A stretch of DNA of 64,000 nucleotides from a virus, in IMG/VR virus record IMGVR_UViG_3300040801_002731, positions 1-64,000 of that record, one strand, 5' to 3'. A model generated the notes under the pieces. That model was not told the DNA's origin, did not search any database, and was given only the letters and a program-made list of their open reading frames with translations. Both the position numbers and the translations under genes were made by a program. This document shows, piece after piece, positions 7,479-15,587 of the stretch (positions are counted from its first letter, which is position 1; each line of letters opens with the position of its first letter).

Positions 7479-8321
7479 TCACGCGGCCGCGGCGAGACCC
7501 TCCTCGGTCGACGCGCCTCGGAGCGCGTCCAGCTTGGCCGCCAGGGTCGATTTGGCATTGAAAGCCAGAACATTCCCGCTGCGCACGCCGATCTTGAGGT
7601 TGGCGAACAGGTTCATGATCTGACCGGCCTGGCTGCGGCTGGTGCCCAGAGAATAACGCTTGTTGAAGGCGGCGACCAGTTCGGCCGTGCGCATTTCGCC
7701 CTTGTCGCGCAGAAGCTGGTAGGCTTCCCAGGTGTAGACGGAAGGCTTCTTCCCGGCCGCGATCGACGTCAGCAGATTGTGGAACTTCTCCTCCACCTTC
7801 TTCTGGGTCGGGCGGGCTGCGAGCACCGCGGTCTTCAGAGCCGCAGCATTGGCGGCGTCATCGTCCTCTGTCAGCACGAACATGGCGTCCGGCAGACTCT
7901 CGGCCGAGCGCGGAGCACGCGGCTCCTTCGGGGCCGAGGACCGCTTTGGCTTGGTCGGTGCGACTTTCGCGGCAGCCGGCTCGGTGACCTCGTAGGTCGA
8001 CGTCTCCTCGTAGGCCGACGCCTTCGCCTCCTCGATCGCCACAGTCGTCACAGCGGCGGTCACGTCGTCCTCGCTGACATCCTCAGCGTCAAAGCCAACA
8101 TCGAGCGCGTCGATCTCCAGACCATCGAGCGCAGAGAGAGCAGCCGCGGCATCGTCGGCCGACGGCTCCTCGATGGTCTCTTGCGCCTCGTCCTCGATCA
8201 GCTCCTCGATGGGAGCGTCTTCGAGAGCCTCGACTTCCATCTCCGCCAGCATGGTCTCAACGTCACCGGCAGCCGGGTCGATGAGGGCGCCGGCGTCAAC
8301 AATAGCGGAAGAAGCGGTCAT
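7479..8321 (-). CDS. unknown acidic protein, 280 aa
   Basis: ATG at 8321 with AGGAGGACAAGATC, the strongest ribosome site nearby; the frame further upstream runs through the promoter. Residues 1-130 are extremely acidic and Ala-rich, then a basic Pro/Lys stretch, then a folded domain (about 160-280) with S-V-Y-T-W-E-A-Y-Q-L-L. It has its own promoter (8371-8395) and terminator (7413-7444), suggesting high, separate expression. A DNA mimic or nucleoid-type protein is possible, but nothing proves it. Confidence 0.8.
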   Translation of the reverse strand: MTASSAIVDAGALIDPAAGDVETMLAEMEVEALEDAPIEELIEDEAQETIEEPSADDAAAALSALDGLEIDALDVGFDAEDVSEDDVTAAVTTVAIEEAKASAYEETSTYEVTEPAAAKVAPTKPKRSSAPKEPRAPRSAESLPDAMFVLTEDDDAANAAALKTAVLAARPTQKKVEEKFHNLLTSIAAGKKPSVYTWEAYQLLRDKGEMRTAELVAAFNKRYSLGTSRSQAGQIMNLFANLKIGVRSGNVLAFNAKSTLAAKLDALRGASTEEGLAAAA

Positions 8322-8370
8322 GATCTTGTCCTCCTGTGCTTTGTGTCTCATCGCGTCTTGCGATGATTTG

Positions 8371-8395
8371 TTTATACGATGCACCGATTGGGCAG
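8371..8395 (-). promoter_or_regulatory. CCCAATCG...CGTATAAA promoter
   Basis: CTGCCCAATCGG...CATCGTATAAA on the minus strand, about 50 bp before the ATG at 8321. A clear member of the CCCAATCG/CGCTATA promoter family. Confidence 0.6.
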
Positions 8396-8430
8396 TCGGT
8401 TGGAAAGAACAGATCAGGCGTGGGTTAAGC

Positions 8431-8452
8431 AAAAGGGGCGCCGGGCGCCCCT
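8431..8452 (-). terminator. rho-independent terminator
   Basis: AGGGGCGCC-cg-GGCGCCCCT followed by TTT on the minus strand, 18 nt after the gene at 8470. It separates that operon from the unit at 7479. Confidence 0.8.
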
Positions 8453-8469
8453 GTGTTTGGGTTGGTGAC

Positions 8470-8706
8470 TTAGGCCACACTCGGCGGGCCGTCGAAGTCA
8501 AAGTGGGTAATCAACGCCCGTGAAACCATTCGCTCCTGACCATTCTCGATCACGCGGAGTTGCATCGGCTTGCTTGCGGCCTTGGTGGGCACGGCAGAGC
8601 GCAGCGGTTTGTGCGAGCAGGGCGCCGGGATGATGGCGGTGATACCGCCCACAGTCATCGCAGCAACCGGACGGACACCGCCGTCATCGCAGTAAGGGCA
8701 GGTCAT
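8470..8706 (-). CDS. unknown small protein with CPYC motif
   Basis: 78 residues; overlaps the end of 8703-8987 by 4 nt (ATGA). C-P-Y-C at residues 3-6 and a later C-S-H could form a metal site, as in single zinc-knuckle proteins, but a full zinc finger is not visible. Confidence 0.75.
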   Translation of the reverse strand: MTCPYCDDGGVRPVAAMTVGGITAIIPAPCSHKPLRSAVPTKAASKPMQLRVIENGQERMVSRALITHFDFDGPPSVA

Positions 8707-8987
8707 TGGGCGGTCTCCTTCTCGGGCTTGGTGTCCCAGCCGGTGTGTCGCAGGCGACCGGCCATGCCGGCGCTAATCAGGACAACAAGGGTGACTGTGA
8801 AGATCAGCAGCGACCAAAGCAGTTCGAGAGCGGCTGTCAGCAGCGCCAGAAGGGGAGCGCCGACGATGCCGAACAGGCGTGTAGGCATCCAGTAGACCGC
8901 AGCAAGGCCGAGTGCGGCCGAGGCGCGCCAGCTTTTGTTTCGCGCCAGGGTTACGCGGGGCGGGTTCAAAAACAGATTGTGCTTCAC
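8703..8987 (-). CDS. membrane protein, 94 aa
   Basis: Two hydrophobic segments (about residues 22-47 and 50-74, the second L-L-I-F-T-V-T-L-V-V-L-I) with basic flanks, then a charged tail. First cistron of a pair with 8470-8706. No family recognised. Confidence 0.75.
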   Translation of the reverse strand: MKHNLFLNPPRVTLARNKSWRASAALGLAAVYWMPTRLFGIVGAPLLALLTAALELLWSLLIFTVTLVVLISAGMAGRLRHTGWDTKPEKETAQ

Positions 8988-9022
8988 GCGGGGCGTATCC
9001 TTTCGCTGTCTGAAGGGGGTGG

Positions 9023-9595
9023 TTATGCAGCTTCGGCAGTCACGTCGGACGCGCCGGGCAATCTGAACCAGCCCCAGCGCACACCTTTGATGAACGCTTC
9101 CATCATCACACTGACGTCATAGGAGGCGGCGTGGGCGGCGGCCGGGTCGTAATCGACACCAACGGCCCAGCACAGCTTCTCCAGGCTCGGCACGGCGCCG
9201 GTCGGGGTGGCCCAGCGGCCTTCCAGCATGGTGTCGAACCAGGGGAAGACGGGCGGAAAGCCGACCCGCTTGAACTCGCCGTTCACGAACGGCTTGTCGA
9301 AGCCTTCTGCGTTGTGCGCGACGATCAGCCCGGCCTTGCGAAACACGGCGTGCAGCTTTGGTGCCACGTCGTCCCACAGAGGCTTGCCGATCAGGTCGGC
9401 CGAGGTGATGCCGTGAACAGCCTGCGAGGCGGCCGTGATGGACCGTTGCGGGTCGATCCGCTGCACGAAGTTCAGCTTCCGCTCGCCATCCAGGGTCCAG
9501 AGCTGGGCGCAGACCTCGATGATCCGCTGATCGCCGGGGGTGCCATCCTTGTCGAGCAGCCCGGTCGTTTCGCAGTCAAAGCCACAGATCAGCAT
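9023..9595 (-). CDS. DnaQ-like 3'-5' exonuclease (DEDDh)
   Basis: 190 residues from the ATG at 9595, which has GAGGACTGCCC before it. F-D-C-E-T-T-G (residues 5-11) is Exo I, the H-N-A-E-G-F-D-K-P-F region is Exo II and H-A-A-S-Y-D near residue 155 is Exo III with the DEDDh histidine. Members excise 3' nucleotides, as the epsilon proofreading subunit or as RNase T. The DnaE-like polymerase at 32860 seems to have lost its PHP metal site, so this protein may supply proofreading in trans; that is inference. Confidence 0.88.
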   Translation of the reverse strand: MLICGFDCETTGLLDKDGTPGDQRIIEVCAQLWTLDGERKLNFVQRIDPQRSITAASQAVHGITSADLIGKPLWDDVAPKLHAVFRKAGLIVAHNAEGFDKPFVNGEFKRVGFPPVFPWFDTMLEGRWATPTGAVPSLEKLCWAVGVDYDPAAAHAASYDVSVMMEAFIKGVRWGWFRLPGASDVTAEAA

Positions 9596-9831
9596 GGGCA
9601 GTCCTCCAGCGCTTCGTGGATCTCTCTGTCGATCTCGGTCATTTCCATCGTGATCAACTCGACCCGGCAGTTCATCGGCGCCCATCGGCCTTTATTGCGA
9701 TGACAGGTGATCGCGCTCTTGGCGTGGGTCTTCTTCGTGTAGACCTTCGCGGACGCGAGCGGCCCCCACCCGGATCGGCGCGCCCAGAACTCGCCGGTTT
9801 CCGCATTCTGAATGATGTAGCCGAGTATCAT
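9589..9831 (-). CDS. unknown protein, 80 aa
   Basis: ATG at 9831 behind GGGGAAGAC; overlaps the start of the exonuclease gene by 7 nt, so translation is coupled. Basic middle part (K-K-T-H-A-K-S-A-I-T), acidic C-terminus ending D-C-P-C. Not recognised. Confidence 0.75.
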   Translation of the reverse strand: MILGYIIQNAETGEFWARRSGWGPLASAKVYTKKTHAKSAITCHRNKGRWAPMNCRVELITMEMTEIDREIHEALEDCPC

Positions 9832-9842
9832 GTCTTCCCCAT

Positions 9843-9858
9843 AAATCAATTTTGATTG
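9843..9858. promoter_or_regulatory. dyad operator 3
   Basis: AAATCAA-TT-TTGATTG, straddling the stop codon of 9846-10202 and ending 12 bp before the ATG at 9831. Confidence 0.7.
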
Positions 9859-10202
9859 ATCTGTTGTTTCAGTTCAAGGCGCAGTTGGTTAAGCAGGTCC
9901 AACGTCTCCCGCTCGATCAGGCCAGCCGTCGTATCCCACAGAGCGCCGACCGCGACGAACGCCTCAGCCGGCTTGACCTCACCCTGTTCCACCTTCCAGG
10001 CGAGATCCGCGAGAGTCTCGGAGAGCTTCCGCGTCAGCTCTGCGGTGTGCGAAGGCCAGTTGTCAGGCGCCCGGCTTCGTGCGTTTTCCGCCTCAAGTGC
10101 GCGGATGCGTTTCAGGGCGTCCGCGACAATCTGTTGGCCTGCCGTTCGGCTGTATGGGTCGCCGGCCAACCGCTCCAGCTTTCTTTCGAGATCGCCGCTC
10201 AC
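9846..10202 (-). CDS. unknown coiled-coil-like protein, 118 aa
   Basis: GTG start overlapping the stop of 10199-11023 (GTGA). Long helices with Leu repeats (A-L-K-R-I-R-A-L-E-A-E-N and L-L-N-Q-L-R-L-E-L-K-Q-Q). Its last codons lie inside dyad operator 3. No family recognised. Confidence 0.78.
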   Translation of the reverse strand: MSGDLERKLERLAGDPYSRTAGQQIVADALKRIRALEAENARSRAPDNWPSHTAELTRKLSETLADLAWKVEQGEVKPAEAFVAVGALWDTTAGLIERETLDLLNQLRLELKQQINQN

Positions 10203-11023
10203 CGTCCGTCTCCCAACACCTCACCGCATTCCTGGGCGATCAGCTTGTTACACCGCTCGACCAGATCGGCGCGCTTCATGCGCAGGTGGACGTTGCCGTT
10301 CTTGAACCACTTGACGTGTAAGTATTCCGTTTCGCAGGTGCCGCCCAGCATGACCATGTTTTCGCGGCGCGCTCGAACCGCATCGCCGATCTGGGCTGTT
10401 GCGTTGCCGCGCCGATCAGGAACAGCCTTGCCGTCCAGAACGTGCATGATTCGGTCGAGATCGCTGATCCGGTCGTCGATCCGGCCGTATCCTGTCCAGT
10501 TGCCCCACTCGTTCAGCGCGCCTTTCAGGACGATCTTGTCGTCGATCTTGAAGGCGTCATTGGAGCGGTAGCGGCGGTCCAGGCTACGGAACGTCTCGAC
10601 CAGGCCGCGACGGAAGATTGCGTCGGCATTGCCGGCCAGATCCTCGAACGTGGCGATCACGTTATCGACGGACACCTCGGGCGGGTCTTTTTCCAGGCGT
10701 CGGTCGAACTCCTCAACCGCCTTCGTATCCATGAGAGACCGCAGCCCGGTCGCATCGCGCAGATGTCGCCAGACATCCGCGTCGATCTCGCGCCGGATCA
10801 TCTTCATCGCCTCGGCCACGTTGCCGTTGTAGGCGACAGCCCACATGACGTTGGTGTTGGAGGTCAGCGAGGACAGGCTGTGCTTCTGCTGGGACGCGGC
10901 TCGGTAAGCCTTGATGCCCTCGAAAATCAGCCCCAGGCCGCGCTCGATGGTCTCAAGCGCCCGGTCGCGGTGTCCGACCAGCTCCTCGACGCTGGCCTTT
11001 CGGATGAGATTGGTCGATGTCAT
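10199..11023 (-). CDS. DUF4942-type protein
   Basis: 274 residues from the ATG at 11023 (GAGG 9 nt upstream). The segment with W-R-H-L, G-L-R-S-L-M-D, then F-R-R-G-L-V-E-T-F-R-S-L-D and the C-terminal Y-L-H-V-K-W-F-K-N-G-N-V-H-L matches DUF4942, a domain found in phages and plasmids, often fused to or near an adenine methylase. Here a separate methylase lies at 14966. The G-N-V-H-L end suggests nucleic-acid or nucleotide work; biochemical function is not known. Confidence 0.75.
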   Translation of the reverse strand: MTSTNLIRKASVEELVGHRDRALETIERGLGLIFEGIKAYRAASQQKHSLSSLTSNTNVMWAVAYNGNVAEAMKMIRREIDADVWRHLRDATGLRSLMDTKAVEEFDRRLEKDPPEVSVDNVIATFEDLAGNADAIFRRGLVETFRSLDRRYRSNDAFKIDDKIVLKGALNEWGNWTGYGRIDDRISDLDRIMHVLDGKAVPDRRGNATAQIGDAVRARRENMVMLGGTCETEYLHVKWFKNGNVHLRMKRADLVERCNKLIAQECGEVLGDGR

Positions 11024-11044
11024 TGCGTGCATCCTCGTTCGCGT

Positions 11045-11095
11045 TTTCGCTAAGTCTTACAGTAGCGAAAGCGCGATGGCGTTCCGGTTGGGCTT
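11045..11095 (-). promoter_or_regulatory. promoter region with TTTCGCTA dyad
   Basis: TTTCGCTA (11045-11052) and TAGCGAAA (11063-11070) flank CTTACAG; upstream on the minus strand lies AGCCCAACCGG and CCATCGCGC. It precedes the DUF4942 operon. Confidence 0.55.
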
Positions 11096-11731
11096 TCAGG
11101 CGGCAGAGCGCTTTCCGCGCTGTTCCCGGATCGGCCACAGCTCGTTGAAGCGGGTCATGAAGTGATGCTCGGCCTCGACTGGCGCCCAGCAGAACAGGGC
11201 GGCCTCCCGCCAGACCTTCTGCGCGTCGTGCAGGGTGCCGTGTTGGATCTTGCCGAACAACAGGTCCAGCTCCGCACCGGCCAGCATTTCATCGGCGCTC
11301 TTGACGCTGTGGGGCCAGGGGTATGTCAGGTGAAACCGCTCGGCGATTGCACGCTCGTTGGCCTCCTCGATGACCCTATAGCCCTCGCTGAACTGTCGGG
11401 CCGCGGCGATCATCGGATACTCGGCATGTTCCGGGTTTTGCTTGATCAGACAGGGGACGTGTTTGATCGGCCGGATGATGTCGCCCAGGTAAGCCTCCGC
11501 AGCGTCGTGGAGAAGGCGCTCAAGCGCCTCCTCCTCCGGTCCCAGATACGAACAAAGGACACAATGCTCGGCGACGGAGTAGAACCGTCCGCCCTTGACC
11601 ATGCCGTTGAAGCGGCACTGGTAAGCCAGTGCCTGGGCGATATCCTCAATGCGCACGTCCTCGGCGCGCGGATCGAGCGGGTAATAGGGCAGCGTCGACG
11701 CCGTGTGCATGAAGTGTCCGATGCGCGCCAT
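11096..11731 (-). CDS. HD-domain phosphohydrolase (YfbR-like)
   Basis: 211 residues from the ATG at 11731. Y-S-V-A-E-H-C-V-L and, 25 residues on, L-L-H-D-A-A-E-A-Y-L-G-D-I are the metal-binding His and HD dyad of HD hydrolases; P-I-K follows as in YfbR-type 5'-nucleotidases. These remove phosphate from dNMPs. Its neighbours (kinase-like protein, dUTPase, ThyX) fit a role in the nucleotide pool. Substrate cannot be told from sequence. Confidence 0.82.
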   Translation of the reverse strand: MARIGHFMHTASTLPYYPLDPRAEDVRIEDIAQALAYQCRFNGMVKGGRFYSVAEHCVLCSYLGPEEEALERLLHDAAEAYLGDIIRPIKHVPCLIKQNPEHAEYPMIAAARQFSEGYRVIEEANERAIAERFHLTYPWPHSVKSADEMLAGAELDLLFGKIQHGTLHDAQKVWREAALFCWAPVEAEHHFMTRFNELWPIREQRGKRSAA

Positions 11732-11742
11732 TGCCGTTCTCC

Positions 11743-12651
11743 CTATGCAGCTTCGGAAACCGCAGCAGCCGTGCTCTCGTCGTGGCCCGGCACCTTCGCC
11801 ATCTCGCACGCGGCGCTCGTGATGCCACGCCGGCCCATGTTGTTGCACAGAATAGCCCGGTCCTCGTTGCTCAGAGCCACGAGAGCGTTGTTTCCGTTGC
11901 CGACTGCCCCGAACAGATCGGTCTCAATGGCCCGCGCCTCCGGCCACACCGTGAGGACGTCGCCATAGGTCTCGGCGGCAAGGATCACACGAGCGATTGC
12001 TTGGACGAGCGCGCCTTCTGCCTGCATCAAGGCATCGCCAGAACGGTAGAACGCTTCGACTGCGGGACCGGCGCCGTCGAGCCAGACCGGCGCTGAATCG
12101 GAGTTCTCGCTCAGGACCATAAAGCGCGCCGACACATCACTATCAGCGTTCCAACGGTTGACGACGCCGCTCTTGAAACGCGGAACCTCTCGCGGCTTCG
12201 AGAAGTGCATGAAACGGAAGTCACGATGTGACCGCCACCAACCCATCAAAGCCCCAACGCCGTTCTTGCTGATTTGCTGGATCGCCGAGGAATTGTCCAC
12301 AGCGGGTGGTGTCGGATTGATCGGAACAAAAGCGAGCGTTTTGGTCTTCTCACGTTCAACCACATCGCCGTTCGGCTTGGTGAACGTCTTCGTGCCATCT
12401 TTGACTTGGAGCGTCAGGCCCAAAAACACGCCGTCAATGTGCGTGGTCAATTTGTGCCGGCGCAGCACCTTCATTTCGCTCGCGGGAATGCTGTCAATGG
12501 TCGTCTCAATGTGCTGGATCATCGCCTGACCAGCCTCGACGTGCGCAGCGCGCAGATCGGGCTCAACGAATGTCTCAAGAGCAAAACGTGTCATCATCAG
12601 GCGATGCCGGGTGTTCAGCTTGCGCTTCTCCAGCTTGGTCGGCTTGGTCAT
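11743..12651 (-). CDS. unknown protein, 302 aa
   Basis: ATG at 12651 with GGAGGAGAGTC upstream; first gene after the promoter at 12681-12740, followed by the HD hydrolase 11 nt downstream. Helical, basic start, a beta-rich middle (G-V-F-L-G-L-T-L-Q-V-K-D-G-T), acidic end; stop is TAG. I do not recognise the family. Co-expression with the hydrolase suggests a nucleotide or DNA-modification role at most. Confidence 0.8.
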   Translation of the reverse strand: MTKPTKLEKRKLNTRHRLMMTRFALETFVEPDLRAAHVEAGQAMIQHIETTIDSIPASEMKVLRRHKLTTHIDGVFLGLTLQVKDGTKTFTKPNGDVVEREKTKTLAFVPINPTPPAVDNSSAIQQISKNGVGALMGWWRSHRDFRFMHFSKPREVPRFKSGVVNRWNADSDVSARFMVLSENSDSAPVWLDGAGPAVEAFYRSGDALMQAEGALVQAIARVILAAETYGDVLTVWPEARAIETDLFGAVGNGNNALVALSNEDRAILCNNMGRRGITSAACEMAKVPGHDESTAAAVSEAA

Positions 12652-12680
12652 GACTCTCCTCCGCTTGTGACTGCAAAGAA

Positions 12681-12740
12681 AATGCGTCGTCGCATGTTCT
12701 GTATAGCGACGACGCATTGGGCATACATCAGGATTGATTG
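12681..12740 (-). promoter_or_regulatory. CGCTATA promoter in 13-bp dyad with operator 4
   Basis: AATGCGTCGTCGC (12681-12693) and its exact inverse (12706-12718) enclose TATACAG on the minus strand; ATGCCCAATG lies upstream. The operator half-sites ACATCAG-GA-TTGATTG (12725-12740) sit at the -35 side. This is the clearest example of a -10 box in a hairpin loop, 30 bp before the gene at 11743. Confidence 0.7.
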
Positions 12741-12746
12741 ATCTTG

Positions 12747-13352
12747 TCAGTGAACCCGAAGCTGCCGACGGATTTCGGCCATCTCCTTCAGCCGCGCCTG
12801 GATCACCTCCTCAATGGCGCCGATCCGCTGCTCCAAATCGTGAGTGCGCAGCAGCGTCAGCGACACGTCGGGCACCTGTGCTGCCAACCCCGTCACCAGA
12901 GCGTGAATGTGCCACTGGTAGCCCTTGTTCATCGGAGGCTTGCCCGGCTCGATGGCGTAGAAGGGCAGGGGAGGAACGACGATCAGGTGGGAGAAATGCT
13001 CTCGCGTGAGCCGAAAGCAGCGCGCCAACAGTGCCTCGATCCGCTCTGAATGATCCTCGCTGTGCATCCCCATTTCGCCCAGCAGGTAGGCTGCAATGTC
13101 GATAGGTGTCCGATCCGTGATGAACGGGCGTGGCGTGTTGGCAAGCACCCGCTGCTCGTAGAGGCTCAGATACATCTCCTGGACCAGAATGCGCTGCGCC
13201 GGGGACATGGGCGCGACCGGATCAACGCCGCTCGCCAACAGCGCCTCGCGCACGGAGCTGTTGACATAGGGCACACCGATCCCCTCGGCGACCAGCTTGG
13301 CGAGCGTGGTCTTCCCGGAGCGATGCGCGCCGCACAGACCGAACGACATCAT
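12747..13352 (-). CDS. P-loop ATPase/kinase-like protein (AAA_28 type)
   Basis: 201 residues. G-A-H-R-S-G-K-T-T (residues 8-16) is a Walker A loop; F-I-T-D-R-T-P-I-D follows where nucleotide kinases bind substrate, as in NadR-type AAA_28 proteins. It overlaps the dUTPase stop by 4 nt. A deoxynucleotide or nucleoside kinase role fits the cluster but is inferred; the lid region is not typical of dTMP kinase. Confidence 0.7.
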   Translation of the reverse strand: MMSFGLCGAHRSGKTTLAKLVAEGIGVPYVNSSVREALLASGVDPVAPMSPAQRILVQEMYLSLYEQRVLANTPRPFITDRTPIDIAAYLLGEMGMHSEDHSERIEALLARCFRLTREHFSHLIVVPPLPFYAIEPGKPPMNKGYQWHIHALVTGLAAQVPDVSLTLLRTHDLEQRIGAIEEVIQARLKEMAEIRRQLRVH

Positions 13353-13798
13353 GCCACTCCCGTCGAGCCGAAGCCGCCGGCGCCGCGATCGCTCTCGTCC
13401 AGATTCTCGACCACGGTCACGACCGGCCGGCTGATCTTCTCGATGATGAGCTGGGCGATCCGATCGCCGTGCTTGACCATCACCGGGTTCTCGATGTCGG
13501 TGTTCAGCAGGATCACGCCGATTTCTCCGCGATAGTCCTCGTCGATGACGCCCGCGAGAACGTCCACGCCCTGCTTAAGCGCCAGACCCGAGCGCGGCGC
13601 GATCCGACCGTAGTGACCGGGCGGGATGGCGACAGCGATGCCGGTCTTGATGAGGGCGCGTTCGCCCGGCTCGATACGCGCTGCCACGGCCGGGCCGTCG
13701 AAACAGGCCCGCAGGTCCATGCCGGCTGCGTGCGCAGAGCCATAGGAGGGCGCTTCGGCGTTGTCGCTCAAGAGCTTGATCTTCAGGGTGTCAGTCAT
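13349..13798 (-). CDS. dut: dUTP diphosphatase
   Basis: 149 residues from the ATG at 13798 (AGGA 6 nt upstream). Motifs in order: A-G-M-D-L-R-A, P-R-S-G-L-A, G-V-I-D-E-D-Y-R-G-E-I with the catalytic Asp and the uracil hairpin, R-I-A-Q-L-I, and R-G-A-G-G-F-G-S-T-G, the mobile C-terminal loop. It is a full-length trimeric Dut, converting dUTP to dUMP; this limits uracil in DNA and feeds ThyX at 14012. Confidence 0.96.
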   Translation of the reverse strand: MTDTLKIKLLSDNAEAPSYGSAHAAGMDLRACFDGPAVAARIEPGERALIKTGIAVAIPPGHYGRIAPRSGLALKQGVDVLAGVIDEDYRGEIGVILLNTDIENPVMVKHGDRIAQLIIEKISRPVVTVVENLDESDRGAGGFGSTGVA

Positions 13799-13806
13799 GG
13801 TCATTC

Positions 13807-14010
13807 CTACCAGATGCGCTTGTTTTTGTGGTGATTTGCCAGTGCAAACAGTCCCATACAAAAAAGAATAGGACCGCAGACACTTCCAAAGAAAATGATC
13901 GGCGCAAGATCGCCGACAGTGACCCGCCCGTCCAAATACCTGGAGCACAGGAAGCCGCCAAAGATACCGATCAGAACCCAGACGATTACGACGATTGCCT
14001 CTTCCGACAT
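13807..14010 (-). CDS. small membrane protein, 67 aa
   Basis: Two hydrophobic spans (about residues 4-22 and 35-58: I-I-F-F-G-S-V-C-G-P-I-L-F) with a basic C-terminus N-H-H-K-N-K-R. It lies between thyX and dut. Function unknown. Confidence 0.75.
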   Translation of the reverse strand: MSEEAIVVIVWVLIGIFGGFLCSRYLDGRVTVGDLAPIIFFGSVCGPILFCMGLFALANHHKNKRIW

Positions 14011-14011
14011 A

Positions 14012-14959
14012 TTACACCTTCACATACTCGTTCTTGACGCTCTCGAAGCCGTCTTCGTCGATGAAGATGGTCGTGTCGGCGAAGCTGATCGGCGCAACCA
14101 CCTTCAGCTCGCGGGCCAGGGCCACAGCCAGGCGCCGGATCTCCAGATCGGCGTGGATGTTGCCGCGCTGCTCGATGATGTTGCGCGCCGCCCGCAGGTT
14201 CATGGTCCAGACCAGACGGGTCTCGGTCGCGTTGGGCAGCATGGCCCGCGCCGCCTCGTTGGCCCGCTTCTTCGCCATCGTCGCGCTGCTCTGGGCACCC
14301 TGGCTCCAGCCCTTCATGCGCCCCTGCCACTTGTTGTAGACCTCGATCTGCCGGACAAAATCGTCACGGAACTCAGTGATCAGGTCGTGGGCGAGCAGCT
14401 TCTCGAAGTTGGTGCAGCTTTCCTGGCCCTTCGCAAAGGACAGCAGCAGGGGCGGCACGACAGCGCGGGTGGCCCGGTAGCCGACGATCTCGATCTCGCC
14501 GCCCTCGGCCGTCACATACCGCTGGCTCTCCTGAGAGGGGTTGGTGCCGACGTGATGACGGATCAACTCGTGGGTCAGGGCGCGGGAAACCCCGGTGATG
14601 ATGAAGCTGACGTTGGTGTGCGCCAGGACGGAGCCGTGCCGCTCACGGATCACATTGGCGATGTAGTCCTCGGTCGAGCGGCCCTTGCCCCAGGCCCGGT
14701 AGCAGAACCGGCCGGCGAACTCGCCCAGAAGATCGGCATCCTGGTAGTAATTGGCCGGATCGTCATCGCACAGATCGGGATCGTAGGTCTCCGGCTTCAC
14801 CATACCCTCGACCTGACCGACGAAGCGCCCGATCGGCGTGTTCTCGTCCGCAGCCAGATCCAGCAGACCATGATCCTCGATGAACGCCATGAGCGTCGGG
14901 TAGTCAATCACAGGCGCTGCGATCGGCTTCGCCCAGGGCTCAAAAACAAGATCAACCAT
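14012..14959 (-). CDS. thyX: flavin-dependent thymidylate synthase
   Basis: 315 residues. The ThyX signature appears as R-H-H-V-G-T-N-P-S-Q-E-S-Q-R-Y near residue 155, in place of the commoner R-H-R-x7-S; the FAD/dUMP-binding Ser and Arg are kept. ThyX methylates dUMP with methylene-tetrahydrofolate and NADPH. An N-terminal extension of about 80 residues precedes the core. It stands in an operon with dut (dUMP source) and a DNA methylase. Confidence 0.92.
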   Translation of the reverse strand: MVDLVFEPWAKPIAAPVIDYPTLMAFIEDHGLLDLAADENTPIGRFVGQVEGMVKPETYDPDLCDDDPANYYQDADLLGEFAGRFCYRAWGKGRSTEDYIANVIRERHGSVLAHTNVSFIITGVSRALTHELIRHHVGTNPSQESQRYVTAEGGEIEIVGYRATRAVVPPLLLSFAKGQESCTNFEKLLAHDLITEFRDDFVRQIEVYNKWQGRMKGWSQGAQSSATMAKKRANEAARAMLPNATETRLVWTMNLRAARNIIEQRGNIHADLEIRRLAVALARELKVVAPISFADTTIFIDEDGFESVKNEYVKV

Positions 14960-14965
14960 TCTTGA

Positions 14966-15526
14966 TTACTCCGGTCGTGCGAGAGGGAGATAAGTCGTCG
15001 GGCCGGTGCGTCCGCGTTCCCAGACGTGCCAGGCCACTTCCATCGTGGGGCGCCCCTTGCCGAGAAAGTCTGGGCGCCAAGTGAGCGGGTAGACGGCCTT
15101 CGGCTGCCACACGCGCCAGAGTTTCCGGCGCGATGCGGCGTGCCAATAGGTCGACTTCAAGACAAGACAGAGTTTTTTGCACTCCAACTCGTGCGCCTTC
15201 AAAATGAAGGCTTCTGCGAGATTGAAAGGCGGATTGGTGACAATGCTGACGTTCGCAGGAAGACGCCCTTTAAAAGCCAGAAAGTCTCGTTTCGGGGCCT
15301 CAGACATTGCGCCACGCGGGTTGATATCTGAGGCGAGCGTTTTGAAGCCTTTCTCCTGAAACACTCGGATCATGGCGCCATCGCCACAGGCCGGGTCGTA
15401 GATCGCGCCATCAAAACGCTCGACCGAGAACAAAGCCTGGGTGACGGCTTCTGGCGTCGGATAGAAATCGTCTTCCTGTCGACCCTCTGCGGGGTTCCCG
15501 CCCGCCATTGCAGCGCCCAGGCCCAT
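14966..15526 (-). CDS. DNA adenine methyltransferase-like protein
   Basis: 186 residues, ATG with GAGGAGAAAATCT. D-D-F-Y-P-T-P-E leads to D-P-A-C-G-D-G (motif I, S-adenosylmethionine binding) and T-N-P-P-F (motif IV, the N-P-P-F of N6-adenine or N4-cytosine methylases). It lacks a separate target-recognition domain, as in many phage orphan methylases. It may protect phage DNA; the DUF4942 protein at 10199 may be its partner. Confidence 0.85.
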   Translation of the reverse strand: MGLGAAMAGGNPAEGRQEDDFYPTPEAVTQALFSVERFDGAIYDPACGDGAMIRVFQEKGFKTLASDINPRGAMSEAPKRDFLAFKGRLPANVSIVTNPPFNLAEAFILKAHELECKKLCLVLKSTYWHAASRRKLWRVWQPKAVYPLTWRPDFLGKGRPTMEVAWHVWERGRTGPTTYLPLARPE

Positions 15527-15540
15527 AGATTTTCTCCTCG

Positions 15541-15578
15541 CCGCAAATGTTCACTCAATTTTGACTGAACATTTGCGG
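15541..15578. promoter_or_regulatory. dyad operator 5 inside a 13-bp hairpin
   Basis: CCGCAAATGTTCA (15541-15553) and its exact inverse (15566-15578) enclose CTCAATTTTGAC, so operator core CACTCAA-TT-TTGACTG (15552-15567) sits at the hairpin tip. It lies between the reductase stop and the methylase ribosome site; it could attenuate or bind protein. There is no T-run, so it is not a classical terminator. Confidence 0.65.
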
Positions 15579-15587
15579 CTTTACAAG

